Positions 38,574 through 49,689 are shown, numbered from the stretch's first letter. The stretch: 64,000 bases of DNA from Epiperipatus broadwayi (GCA_028023455.1 JAQFVV010000281.1:744001-808000), one strand, 5' to 3'. A program made the numbers and translations. Notes: generated by a model not told the origin, from the letters alone.

Positions 38574-41218
38574 TGAAACAGACAGATCGGAGAACCGATC
38601 TTCGTTTCAGGTGTTTTTATGTACGGTAATTCAAACTACTGTTCGCCCGCAGTGAGATTTTGTCTATTTTAAGTTATAATATAAATTAGTTATATATATT
38701 CTATAGTTTATAAATAAATATGTAAAGTTTCCGTATATAAATGTCGCAAACCATGAAATAATATTCGTGTGTGCGTGGTTTGTGGATTTATATCATTTAA
38801 TTTAAAGTTTCAGTGCGGGCGTATTTGTTTTAAATTTTAGTTTTAAAATTGTATAAAGTCGTTTAAAAATACTGATCAAAAATCACATTCCTTTGATCAG
38901 TGTTTTTAATTAAAATCTAATTGCACAAATGTTCAGAGCAATTAAGTTGTATTCAAAATTAGTAAGGAATTTTTATATGTAATTAATGTATCGATTTAAA
39001 AATGGCATATTAAATTAAAAGATTGCTAAAAACAGATAATTGATTGTTGGTCAAGCTGCATCGCTAGAGGCTAGAGAAAGTAGGCGGAGCCTAAAACAAA
39101 AACAAGTCGGAAAGGTCAGCAGTGGCAAATTCTAGAAAAAACTTACATTCTAACTTGGGTCGTGTTTGAGAGAGGTAGTCTCGAGACAACACAGCAGTTG
39201 AGTATAATTCACACATTATTATTAAGAAGTTTACCAGTGAATCGCAATGTTGATGGGCTAAGTGCCAGGAGCTGATCTCTGTCCTGCCAAAGTGAATCTT
39301 CGTGCCGCTGTTTGATCATGTTTCATATACTTCAGAATTTCCAACTTCCAATCTCAAAATTTACTATGCCTTACAAATAACTTTCAAAAATGCGCGCCTA
39401 CGTTCATCACAAGCCAAGCTGGATGAAGAAAGAAGAGAACTTTGTTACACGAACTTTAATTTTCTTCCGTGCTTAATGTTATCAATCAAGTGAATCATAT
39501 GTAAGTTTTTATATCATTTATAATGCTATTATTTAACCTGTCAGTAAATTTTCTTTTCTTTTTTTTTAATCCTCTGCTCTAGTCTTTAGAAATCATTTAT
39601 AAAATTGTAATTAATAGTAATAATATTTCAACTGAATGCATTTATATTTTCTTATGTTGCTTATTTCATAAACAAACATTGCCAATAGTAATATTTCCAA
39701 CTCTGTGTAAACTAGTGTGTAATAATGATCAATTTAATTTAAAAGTAGTTTCATGTTCTGAATTAAATATTCTTTCACATTCCGAGTTAGTAAATGTTAA
39801 ATCACTTTATTATTCTATGTTAAGTTGTTATAAAATTACAATCTAAGTTTCAATATTAAATATATATATAATAGTTTCAAAGTGTTCATCTTAATGTCAT
39901 GTATGATCTGAGAAATAACTCCCTGTATAATTTGATACTGTCGCTACCGCCTGTTAACCTGAAGGGTTAGGAGTCCCAGAGTAAGATTAACTAATTATTG
40001 TTTTTCACCGTCAGTTTAATTTCGCTATGTTTTTATTGGGATAAGGATCTCAGCCTGTGGCGTAGAAACAGACAAATAGTTTCCAGGTTTTATATAATTT
40101 CTTTTAAAAAAATCCATTTCAAGTTCTCGTCCGTGATGTCTGTGGCAATGCCTTCCCTTCGCTGAAGTTAGCGTCTCGCCATTCTACCATTGGGGAATGA
40201 AAGCAGTTTTTCTTTCCCGGTAATCTCTTGGATCACCGGGGTTCGAAATGATCCCGGCTGGTTGTCGTGTCCCGGAGCTACTTGGGGGCATTAAGCCTTG
40301 TCAAAGTACAAGCCGCCCGGTATTCCGTTAATGCACCGCAATTGATTACTGTAGGGCTCTTGAATATAGGCAACCACCAGTTCATCTATCTTCCATGTCG
40401 TAATTATATAAAACCACCAGTTCATCTATCTTCCATGTCGTAATTATATAAAACCACCAGTTCATCTATCTTCCATGTCGTATTTATATAAAACCACCAG
40501 TACATCTATCTCTTATGTCGTATTTATATAAAACCACCTCCACTGTTCGTCTACGTTCCGGCTCGAGCCTATTCAAATAAAATAAGTAAACAAAAATCTT
40601 TAGATAAATATTTTTTCCAATGCTCTAATACTCTGATTCTTTTAACCACCCGTCAATCCTTCAATCACACAGCTATTGGCATGAGTTTGTTCATTAAATA
40701 AAACGTTCACTAAAGACTAGTAGCCAAATACAAGAGGATTCATGGAAGTCTTACCGTACTGTTAACATTATATTTATATGCTTTGTATTTTCTTGTTGAA
40801 CACTATATTTATCCGCTTTCTATTTTATTTATTGAACACTATATTTATATGCTTTATATTTTGCTTATTAAACACTTTATTTAATCTAAATTTTTGTGTC
40901 CTCCACCTTATTACTCTCTAAGTCTATTTAGCCACTTACTGTCTGTATTGGCAACTTAAATATATACGTTACATAAATGACCGTCCCAGTATCTATAGTC
41001 TAATAAATCTATTTATCATTAACTGTAAGAATTTAGTCCATGTTCTAAGCTGAGCTAGAAAAGGGATAACCCCGTGCTGTTATAAAGTCATCATCGGTTA
41101 GTCATACCGGGGTTTGGGTTTGAATTCAGTTGGCGTTTTGGAATTTATTCTTAAACGTGGGCTGGGTTTGAACTCGGGTACTGTGTATGAGTAAGCGTGG
41201 TGGATTTATACCGGTACA
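38574..41218 (+). repeat. 5' LTR of the nested element
   Basis: 2645 bp, TG...CA. It opens with a hairpin: TGAAAC (38574-38579) pairs with GTTTCA (38604-38609), and inside AGATCGG (38584-38590) pairs with CCGATCT (38595-38601) around an AGAA loop. A GC-richer block lies at about 40120-40370, followed by a 40-bp tandem array. The open frame at 39302-39493 recurs only in part in the other LTR and is not supported as a gene. Confidence 0.95.
40372..40531 (+). repeat. 40-bp tandem repeat array, four units, in 5' LTR
   Basis: Units begin AACCACCAG and contain TTCATCTATCTTCCATGTCG and then ATTATATAA. The fourth unit is diverged (TACATCTATCTCTTATGTCG). Each unit ends in a TATATAAAA-like core, so the array places TATA-like elements every 40 bp. 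That is compatible with a repeated promoter module, which is an inference. Confidence 0.93.
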
Positions 41219-42341
41219 GTTATTATATTTTTGGACGCCCTCCGTGGTGCTCGATGAAGAAATCTCCCACACCCTGCAGAGTGAACGGAAGGAAACAGTT
41301 AAATGATAAAAATATTCAATTTTTTTTGTCGTTTGTCATAATATTGATACGTATTTGGCGTATTAAAATGCGCAAGTGAAAACTATAGTAATAAAACAAA
41401 TGTATAAAATTTTTTTTTCCCTCACACAAAGGTTCAGTATAGTACTCCCAAATATTGTTAAGTCAGAGTGAAGATTTTTTTTTTGAAAAGAGAGCGGAAG
41501 CAATTCGTGCGTGTAATTAATTAAAATAAATGAGTTATTCCATAATGTTTTGCGAGTTCATTCTTGTCGTTTAAATCAAATGAAAAAATAAAGAAGTAGA
41601 ATTAAGTCCAGTTCTGAAAAATAAAAATGTGTACGCATATATATATATTTTCGTTTGTTGTGAAAAATATTTTTTTGAAAAAAGAAGAAAGAAGTAGGAT
41701 TATTCTTGTGTTTTAAAAATAAAAACGTGTGTGCATATATATGTTGTAATATAAAAAAAAAAAAACCTTACCGGAGTCAGTATTAAATTTTTTTTGCCTA
41801 TATAAATCTTAAATCAAAAATTATTAGGTCATATAAAAGTATATATTTGGGGATCAGTAGATTAAATTATCTATTGGTCACATGTTGCTGGCTGGCGCCT
41901 ATCAAATAAATTTGTCAGCAAACATGTTTGTCCATACAGCAGTGGCGAGTGTTGTTTTAAAAGAGAGTAGGGTGGCATATATAAAAAGAGAGAATTACTG
42001 ACAGAAATACAAAAAAAAAAAAAATACTATGTTATGTACCCATTATGAATATGTATGTATTATAGGACTGAGGAGAACAGTGCGAACTGGGTGAAAGAAA
42101 GTTTTTTTTTTCCCTGTATATTTTTAGTAATGATTTTAGACATGTCATATTATATTCCTAAATAAAGAAAAAAAAGCGTAGATAACAAAAACCAGACTGA
42201 ACGTAGGCGAAGGAAGAAAGAGAGAAAGGAAGTAAGCCACACAAACAGTATCAGCAGCGGAGGAGGATTTGGCACAAGGAGCAGGGATCAGTAACCTTTT
42301 ATGATATATACAAATCAAAGCGTTGTACGAATCAAAGTCTT
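41219..42341 (+). other. Leader of the nested element
   Basis: Noncoding, between the 5' LTR and the ORF. A TGG starting a possible primer-binding site (TTTTTGGACGCCC) lies about 12 bp after the LTR; I cannot assign a tRNA. The leader contains several A/T homopolymers and, at about 42190-42290, a purine-rich stretch before the ORF. Confidence 0.5.
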
Positions 42342-43427
42342 ATGCTAAAAACATTTCTAAGGAAAAACGAAGCAGAAATGGCAGAAATAGAAGGAAACAA
42401 ACAGAGGGAGCACGATCGCGATGCGAAGTTTAACGCGATCCTCAGAGAGGGGAGAGAGGACAGAAAGATCATGATGGCCATGTTGGCGCGTATGGTACAG
42501 ATTGAAGAATGGTATATGGGGTCGGACGTTAAAACAGTTAGGGAAGGTAAAGAAATTATTAGTGCGAGGAGTGGAGCAGAGGACACAGAACCTCAACCAA
42601 CTAAAATAAGGTTGGAACCTCATGAGATTAGATTAGTGAATACAAATGCCAACTCTACTCAACAAAAATGTAAAGAATTAGATGTGACAGAAATTACTCA
42701 GAGTCAAAGTTTTACTCTAGCAGATTTAGCTAAAGATGACGTAATTACTGAGGAAATGGTCGTTTCAAATCTAATGCAAGCCAGCCCATCTCAAAGTGAT
42801 GACACCAGTTTAGTACCTTCTAATGGAGTGGCTGTATCGATGTTGAAAGATATCAATAGAACAAAAGATACTGTTTTGAATAAATCTTCTGAAATCATAA
42901 TTAATAATTCTGAGTTATCTTTTCATAATAATGATAAAGATGTTCTGTGGAAAAGTGATGATGAAAGATTAATGAAGTCATCAAAGTTAAAGTTTAGAAA
43001 TGATGCTGAATGGCCTCCTGATATGAAAATGAAGAAAGTGGACAGATCTTTAGTTGTGTACAATGCTGCCCATTTTAATAAAACCCATAATTATTTGTTT
43101 ATGAAATATGATCAGAACAAAATTGATGAGGAACTGAACTCTTTAAACAGAAATGATAAACTTTGTATTAAAGCATGGACATATGTTGAAAAAAATAGTT
43201 TCATAAAAAATGGGGAAAAACTTCTCAACTCCCAAAGTGAATATGTTATAATGGATGCCATTAGATCACAGAAAGTTAGAGAAATTCTTTTAAAGCAAGA
43301 TACTTTTAATAATGAACAATATAATAATATACCAAAGCACAATATGGTGACCGCTTTTGCTATTTTACTAAGAGATCTAAAAAGACATACCTATAACCTT
43401 TATATACCTCCCTGGGTCGGGAGGTAG
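42342..43427 (+). CDS. Uncharacterised 361-residue protein of the nested LTR element
   Basis: This is the only ORF of the element and it is intact. ATG 42342 opens the frame; the in-frame ATG at 42378 has a better start context (A at -3, G at +4) and may be the real start. The N-terminus (about residues 5-60) is highly charged and probably helical or coiled coil ('EAEMAEIEGNKQREHDRD'). Residues about 70-210 are Ser/Thr/Asn/Asp-rich and look disordered. Residues about 215-361 look globular ('WPPDMKMKKVD', 'HFNKTHNYLFMKYD', ending 'YNLYIPPWVGR'). There is no CCHC knuckle, D(S/T)G, YxDD, DDE or membrane segment. By position it could be a Gag-like structural protein; a captured host gene is an alternative. 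Function unknown. Confidence 0.8.
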   Translation: MLKTFLRKNEAEMAEIEGNKQREHDRDAKFNAILREGREDRKIMMAMLARMVQIEEWYMGSDVKTVREGKEIISARSGAEDTEPQPTKIRLEPHEIRLVNTNANSTQQKCKELDVTEITQSQSFTLADLAKDDVITEEMVVSNLMQASPSQSDDTSLVPSNGVAVSMLKDINRTKDTVLNKSSEIIINNSELSFHNNDKDVLWKSDDERLMKSSKLKFRNDAEWPPDMKMKKVDRSLVVYNAAHFNKTHNYLFMKYDQNKIDEELNSLNRNDKLCIKAWTYVEKNSFIKNGEKLLNSQSEYVIMDAIRSQKVREILLKQDTFNNEQYNNIPKHNMVTAFAILLRDLKRHTYNLYIPPWVGR

Positions 43428-43673
43428 GTAGAGATATACAAAATGATAACCCGGAAAATGACCACTATGACATGCACATGATGATGAGAAAAGGAATTAC
43501 GGTAATATACCCACCTTTGTAAATATTAAGTTCAAACCCTCACCCAGACTGTTCTCCAAGGTCAAATTAAAAAAAAAATCAATTATGTGAAAAAAGAGAA
43601 AGAAAAACTGTTAATCAGAAATTATGTATAATCATTTTTTTTTTGTTGTTTTTTTTTATAAAGTGACAAGAAA
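43428..43673 (+). other. 3' internal end of the nested element
   Basis: Noncoding. It contains a purine-rich stretch (GAAAAAAGAGAAAGAAAAA near 43590) and long T runs. The bases directly before the 3' LTR (ACAAGAAA) are a weak polypurine tract at best. Confidence 0.5.
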
Positions 43674-46310
43674 TGAAACAGACAGATCGGAGAACCGATC
43701 TTCGTTTCAGGTGTTTTTATGTACGGTAATTCAAACTACTGTTCGCCCGCAGTGAGATTTTGTCTATTTTAAGTTATAATATAAATTAGTTATATATATT
43801 CTATAGTTTATAAATAAATATGTAAAGTTTCCGTATATAAATGTCGCAAACCATGAAATAATATTCGTGTGTGCGTGGTTTGTGGATTTATATCATTTAA
43901 TTTAAAGTTTCAGTGCGGGCGTATTTGTTTTAAATTTTAGTTTTAAAATTGTATAAAGTCGTTTAAAAATACTGATCAAAAATCACATTCCTTTGATCAG
44001 TGTTTTTAATTAAAATCTAATTGCACAAATGTTCAGAGCAATTAAGTTGTATTCAAAATTAGTAAGGAATTTTTATATGTAATTATTATGTCGATTTAAA
44101 AATAGGATATTAAATTAAAAGATTGCTAAAAACAGATAATTGATTGTTGGTCAAGCTGCATCGCTAGAGGCTAGAGAAAGTAGGCGGAGCCTAAAACAAA
44201 AACAAGTCGGAAAGGTCAGCAGTGGCAAATTCTAGAAAAAACTTACATTCTAACTTGGGTCGTGTTTGAGAGAGGTAGTCTCGAGACAACACAGCAGTTG
44301 AGTATAATTCACACATTATTATTAAGAAGTTTACCAGTGAATCGCAATGTTGATGGGCTAAGTGCAGGAGCTGATCTCTGTCCTGCCAAAGTGAATCTTC
44401 GTGCCGCTGTTTGATCATGTTTCATATACTTCAGAATTTCCAACTTCCAATCTCAAAATTTACTATGCCTTACAAATAACTTTCAAAAATGCGCGCCTAC
44501 GTCACAAGCCAAGCTGGATGAAGAAAGAAGAGAACTTTGTTACACGAACTTTAATTTTCTTCCGTGCTTAATGTTATCAATCAAGTGAATCATATGTAAG
44601 TTTTTATATCATTTATAATGCTATTATTTAACCTGTCAGTAAATTTTCTTTTCTTTTTTTTTAATCCTCTGCTCTAGTCTTTAGAAATCATTTATAAAAT
44701 TGTAATTAATAGTAATAATATTTCAACTGAATGCATTTATATTTTCTTATGTTGCTTATTTCATAAACAAACATTGCCAATAGTAATATTTCCAACTCTG
44801 TGTAAACTAGTGTGTAATAATGATCAATTTAATTTAAAAGTAGTTTCATGTTCTGAATTAAATATTCTTTCACAGTCCGAGTTAGTAAATGTTAAATCAC
44901 TTTATTATTCTATGTTAAGTTGTTATAAAATTACAATCTAAGTTTCAATATTAAATATATATATAATAGTTTCAAAGTGTTATCTTAATGTCATGTCTGA
45001 TCTGAGAAATAACTCCCTGTATAATTTGATACTGTCGCTACCGCCTGTCAACCCGAAGGGTTAGAGTCCCAGAGTAAATTTAACTAATTATTGTTTTTCA
45101 CCGTCAGTTTAATTTCGCTATGTTTTTATTGGGATAAGGATCTCAGCCTGTGGCGTAGAAACAGACTAATAGTTTCCAGGTTTTATATAATTTCTCTTAA
45201 AAAATCCACTTCAAGTTCTCGTCCGTGATGTCTGTGGCAATGCCTTCCCTTCGCTGAAGTTAGCGTCTCGCCATTCTACCATTGGGGAATGAAAGCAGTT
45301 TTTCTTTCCCGGTAATCTCTTGGATCACCGGGGTTTGAAATGATCCCGGCTGGTTGTCGTGTCCCGGAGCTACTTGGGGGCATTAAGCCTTGTCAAAGTA
45401 CAAGCCGCCCGGTATTCCGTTAATGCACCGCAATTGATTACTGTAGGGCTCTTGAATATAGGCAACCACCAGTTCATCTATCTTCCATGTCGTAATTATA
45501 TAAAACCACCAGTTCATCTATCTTCCATGTCGTAATTATATAAAACCACCAGTTCATCTATCTTCCATGTCGTATTTATATAAAACCACCAGTACATCTA
45601 TCTCTTATGTCGTATTTATATAAAACCACCTCCACTGTTCGTCTACGTTCCGGCTCGAGCCTATTCAAATAAAATAAGTAAACAAAAATCTTTAGATAAA
45701 TATTTTTTCCAATGCTCTAATACTCTGATTCTTTTAACCACCCGTCAATCCTTCAATCACACAGCTATTGGCATAAGTTTGTTTATTAAATAAAACGTTC
45801 ACTAAAGACTAGTAGCCAAATACAAGAGGATTCATGGAAGTCTTACCGTACTGTTAACATTATATTTATATGCTTTGTATTTTCATGTTGAACACTATAT
45901 TTATCCGCTTTCTATTTGTATTATTTAACACTATATTTATATGCTTTATATTTTGCTTATTAAACACTTTATTTAATCTAAATTTTTGTGTCCTCCACCT
46001 TATTACTCTCTAAGTCTATTTAGCCACTTACTGTCTGTATTGGCAACTTAAATATATACGTTACATAAATGACCGTCCCAGTATCTATAGTCTAATAAAT
46101 CTATTTATCATTAACTGTAAGAATTTAGTCTATGTTCTGAGCTGAGCTAGAAAAGGGATAACCCCGTGCTGTTATAAAGTCATCATCGGTTAGTCATACC
46201 GGGGTTTGGGTTTGAATTCAGTTGGCGTTTTGGAATTTATTCTTAAACGTGGGCTGGGTTTGAACTCGGGTACTGTGTATGAGTAAGTGTGGTGGATTTA
46301 TACCGGTACA
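43674..46310 (+). repeat. 3' LTR of the nested element
   Basis: 2637 bp; nearly identical to 38574-41218, with the same terminal hairpin, GC-richer block and tandem array. The first roughly 400 bp look identical by eye. Differences cluster in the middle, for example a 4-bp deletion near 44505 and changes near 44085-44105 and 45045-45080. Confidence 0.95.
45464..45623 (+). repeat. 40-bp tandem repeat array, four units, in 3' LTR
   Basis: Same four units as in the 5' LTR array, with the same variant fourth unit, so copy number has not changed since insertion. Confidence 0.93.
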
Positions 46311-46445
46311 CTACTAAATTATTTTGAATGCAATAAAATAATCTGTTCAAAATAAAATCCAAGCCAATCAAATCACCAAGAAGACAGAGAAATTTTATAC
46401 CAGTTATATCAATGTTTATATTTTATACTAAAATATAAGGTTACA
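46311..46445 (-). repeat. Gypsy-B 3' LTR, second segment
   Basis: Continues the LTR after the nested element: TAAATTATTTTGAATGC here matches 55616 onward in the uninterrupted LTR. It starts with the second CTAC (46311-46314) and ends GGTTACA at 46445, next to the polypurine tract complement. Confidence 0.92.
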
Positions 46446-46460
46446 GTTTACACCCCTCTA
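46446..46460 (-). other. Polypurine tract of Gypsy-B
   Basis: On the minus strand, TAGAGGGGTGTAAAC lies directly before the 3' LTR start TGTAACC. This is the usual position and composition of a plus-strand primer in Ty3/Gypsy elements. Confidence 0.7.
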
Positions 46461-46629
46461 TGAAAAAAATTTATCTTCAGAATTTCATTTCATCAAACTC
46501 TATAAAATGTACATCCTAACTTACTGTTTCCATTATCCTATCTATAATCTACCAATAACTCTTTTCCATTCCATCTACTTACTTATTAATCTGAATATGG
46601 TATAACATTTATAAGATATAAATCCCATT

Positions 46630-47682
46630 AATTTATTGAAGGTGCAGGTTTTAAACTATGTGCATTATAGGTGCCTCAGTTTCCTTCAGAGTTTGAGAGC
46701 ATAAACACATTCTCTCCCATCTGGTTTTCAATCATGAAAGGCCCATTATATAGGCTCAAAAATTTTCTAAATTCAGTTTTCTGTAAGTTGCTAACATGAG
46801 GAGCATGAACAATCACAAAATCTCCAACCTCAAAGGATATGGTTTACCCTTATACTGTTTGGAGTGCTTTTGGCTCATTTTTCATAAATTACACCTGGCT
46901 TTTTCTATATCAAGATTACTATTTATTTCTTCTGGAATGATGGGTAAAGGAGTTTTGATCAGTAATGGCTCATGTCTTCCAAATTGAAGCCTAATAGGAG
47001 TAAATTTTGTGGATTCATTCATGGTAATGTTTATGTAATTGATAACTTCAGGCAGCTTATTTACCCACAACCGGTGATTATCCTTGACATAGACATGAAA
47101 TAGCCTACTCAACTCCCTCATCACCCTTTCACATGGATATGCACATACATATTTGGTAAATAAGTCATAGGTAACTAGGACAAATTTTTGTTTATTAAAG
47201 GGTAGAAGAGGTCCATAGAACTCCAATGATAATAACTCATTGGGTCCCCCTGGAAGAATAGTTTGAAGTACTCCAGCATATGATTTGCCAGAATGTTTTG
47301 ACTTCAGACAAATATCACAGTGTCTTAATTGACTTACAATTGATGCATACATGTTTGACCAATAAAAATATTTTTTCAATATGTGCTCTATCTTTGGTGA
47401 GCCATAATGACCATATTTGCAATGAATATAAGAGATTAGTCGATTAGTCATACACTTAGGTATCACTACCTTCCATGACCTATCATTGTTAGGTATAGTC
47501 TGATACATCAACATACCCTGATATAATTTGCATCTACTATTAATTCTTGTAATATCCCTATTCTGGCTTATGGGTACAATAGGATTAGATAGAAATTTAA
47601 TTATTCTTCCAAATTTCACATTTTGAGATTGTTCTACTGCAAGGTTCTTATAATCACCTTCAATGGTTTCCTCTGTAACCAA
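46630..47682 (-). pseudogene. int: Gypsy-B integrase with central deletion
   Basis: The open frame 47682-46882 carries an HHCC zinc finger ('HCKYGHYG' and 'CDICLKSK'), then 'LSLEFYGPLLPFNKQKFV' and 'YDLFTKYVCAYP'. The position of the first catalytic Asp (RDYYGP in Gypsy-A) reads Glu ('LEFYGP'). After 'CAYP' the frame passes directly to 'CERVMRELSRLF', which normally follows the 'HPQSNP' block. The stretch with the second Asp and the catalytic Glu (dozens of residues) is missing. The C-terminal tail ('FEVGDFVIVHAPHVS') continues in another frame from about 46850 to 46690. Catalytically dead. Confidence 0.88.
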
Positions 47683-48240
47683 CTAAATGTTTGTAATTAC
47701 AGTATTGTGATGCTTGGGATGAAAAGACAATGAATCTACAGGGTTATGGCTCAGAATATCTGCTATTACATTTTCATCTCCCTCATAATATTGAATTTTG
47801 TATTGAAACTGTTGGAGATAAAGGCTACATCTGACCAACCTTTCATTGTTTAAATAACTTTTATTAAGGAACTCTAAGCTCCTATGATCACTTAAGACCA
47901 CAACCTTTGATCCCAGCAAAAAATTACAGAGTTTCTGGAAAGCCCAGACTACAGCTAAGGCTTCCTTTTCAGTAACAGAGTAATTTGGTTCAGGCCTCTT
48001 TAGACACCTGCTCAAAAAGTACAAAATTTGAGGCTTCTAAAAATCATGTAATTGGTATAGAACTACTCCTAATCCATAATTACTGCTGTTATTTTGTAAA
48101 TAAAATATCTTGCTAAAATCTGGATAAGCCAAAATGACCTTTTTTAGGAATGTAACCTTGATCTTATTAAATTCTAATGTATGCTCAATGTCCCACTTCC
48201 ATTTCACACTTCCACTTAATAATAATGACAGTAACATGGT
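47683..48240 (-). pseudogene. pol: Gypsy-B RNase H
   Basis: Two frames, 48237-48037 and 48024-47683, separated by a stop/frameshift. The first has 'VKWKWDIEHTLEFNKIK', 'ILAYPDFSKIFYLQNNSSNYGLG'; the first catalytic Asp position reads Asn (Gypsy-A retains Asp in 'QMDSNGYGLG'). The second has 'NYSVTEKEALAVVWAF' (Glu) and 'VLSDHRSLEFL' (Asp), ending 'NVIADILSHNP'. The same order and end as Gypsy-A RNase H. Confidence 0.87.
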
Positions 48241-49000
48241 ATCATTGGAAAAATCTAGGTAAAATTTGTGATAATAGTTACATAAACCTAGGAATTATTT
48301 AAGCTGTTTCTTAGTTTTAGGGATAGGAAAGTTTTGAATGGCTGTAACTTTATCTGTATGGGGTTTAATTCCCTGATCACTGACCCAATGCTCTAGAAAA
48401 GTGATTTCAGTGGCTGCAATGGTATATTTTTCTAAATTAATTTTTATATTATTGGTGTGACATTAAACAAAATGAAGCTAAATCATTTAAATGCTCATAT
48501 ATGATGCAATAATGATATCATCAACATACATAATGATTTCTTCCTTTAATTGATTGGAAAAAATCCTATCCAAACACCTGATAATTCCTGCTTCACAGTA
48601 ACTAAACCAAAAGGCATTCTTTTGAAAACAGGATTGGTTTTCAAAATGGAAAGCAGTGTACTTTTGGTCATCAGTATGCAATGGAATTTGCCAATAACTG
48701 ACTGTCAAGTCAAAAGTTGAAAAAATATATTTGCCCTTGAACTTGATCAAAAGTTCATGAACAGGTGGAGGCACATCATGGTCTGGAATGGTTAATTGGT
48801 TTAGCACATGTGCATCTAGGCACTCCCAGACTGATCCATTTTTTTTCTTACAATCATAAAAGGATTAACATAGGTTGAAGGGCTTTTCTTGATGATATGC
48901 TATTCAATCATTTTATTGATTTGCTGCTGTATCTCTGCCTGGTATTGGTATGCAATGGGGTATGATCTGCTGCTGGAATTGTGCTTCATTCCTTAGTTTG
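48241..49000 (-). pseudogene. pol: Gypsy-B reverse transcriptase
   Basis: The N-terminal part (about 49000-48810) is shifted in frame and has a stop, with 'STYVNPFMIVRKKNGSVWECL' visible. The open frame 48807-48487 has 'LNQLTIPDHDVPPPVHELL', 'FSTFDLTVSYWQIPL' (catalytic Asp) and 'IIMYVDDIIIAS' (intact YVDD). The segment 48486-48241 continues in other frames with 'FLEHWVSDQGIKPHTDKV' and 'KQLK*FLGLCNYYHKFY'. The catalytic residues survive, but the reading frame does not. Confidence 0.87.
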
Positions 49001-49002
49001 AT

Positions 49003-49689
49003 TCAATGGACGTATCCTCCAACAATGCCTGGTATCTTTAAAAATATATCCTTGTACTGGATCATCAATTGATGTAATTGTTCTTTATAATCAAGATCCA
49101 AAATGTTGGAATCATCTAATATTATCTTTGTGTTTAATTCAACTGATGTATCATGTATGACCATTAACTGATTCAAATGAACATTTATATTATCATAAAA
49201 ATGACAAAAATCATTATTAAAGTCAAAAAGTTTATTTTTAAAATCAATATTGCATTTATTTAAACTCATAAAGTCAGAATCGATTATAACTTCATGAATA
49301 ATATCAGGCATTATTAGAAAGACATGCCCAAATTCAGATTCACCAATTTTTACATTAAGCCAGATTTGCTTATTCAAAAGTTTTGCTTTTCTCCCATTCA
49401 CAAATGTAACCTGGATTGGTTTTACAGGAAGTAAAGGTACAGATTTATTTGCATCCACAATTTTATCATAAACAATCGAGGATAATATGGATGTCTGACT
49501 CCCAGAGTCTATCAAGGCATTAACAAGAACACATTCAATGTAAATTTTGATAATAGGACAATTATATGATATGGGAGGGTCCACAACATCATAAGGCTCT
49601 AACAGATCGATATCAAGGTCTATACTATTTACATGTACCCCTTCATTGTCTATATGGTTCCTCCCCAAGTTAGCAACAGGCACCCACAA
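49003..49689 (-). pseudogene. pro: Gypsy-B aspartic protease and linker
   Basis: The open frame has 228 residues. About residue 52-62 reads 'VNALIDSGSQTSIL', with the D-S-G catalytic triad intact. Then 'QVTFVNGRKAKLLNKQIWL', 'FGHVFLIMPDIIHEVIIDSDFM' (in place of the usual ILG.DFL, with Gly lost), 'LNKCNIDFKNK' and a linker to RT ending near 'YKDIFLKIPGIVGGYVH'. It corresponds to the protease piece in Gypsy-A. Internally it looks intact, but it would be made only as part of a frameshifted polyprotein. Confidence 0.85.

Larger units (their letters stand above)
38574..46310 (+). mobile_element. Nested LTR element (LARD-like): 2.64-kb LTRs, one 361-codon ORF
   Basis: Direct repeats 38574-41218 and 43674-46310 both start TGAAACAGACAG and end CCGGTACA, giving canonical TG...CA ends. 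A 4-bp target duplication CTAC (38570-38573, 46311-46314) flanks the element, and the empty site is visible in the other Gypsy-B LTR. By eye the LTRs differ by about 25 substitutions and a handful of short indels (about 1%), so insertion is recent and later than Gypsy-B. The internal region (41219-43673, 2455 bp) has one ORF and no pol. It fits a large retrotransposon derivative mobilised in trans; the helper is unknown. Orientation is inferred from the ORF. Confidence 0.93.

Noticed and set aside
39302-39493. Open frame in the nested element's 5' LTR, and the antisense frame at 44191-44418
   Set aside because: The + frame is disrupted in the other LTR by a 4-bp deletion and there is no motif; treated as chance frames within LTR DNA.
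40120-40330. tRNA-like words (GGTTCGAAAT and, on the other strand, ATGGTAGAATGGCGAGACGC) in the nested LTR
   Set aside because: Box-like words are present, but no cloverleaf with acceptor stem and correct spacing can be drawn; part of an LTR repeated twice.
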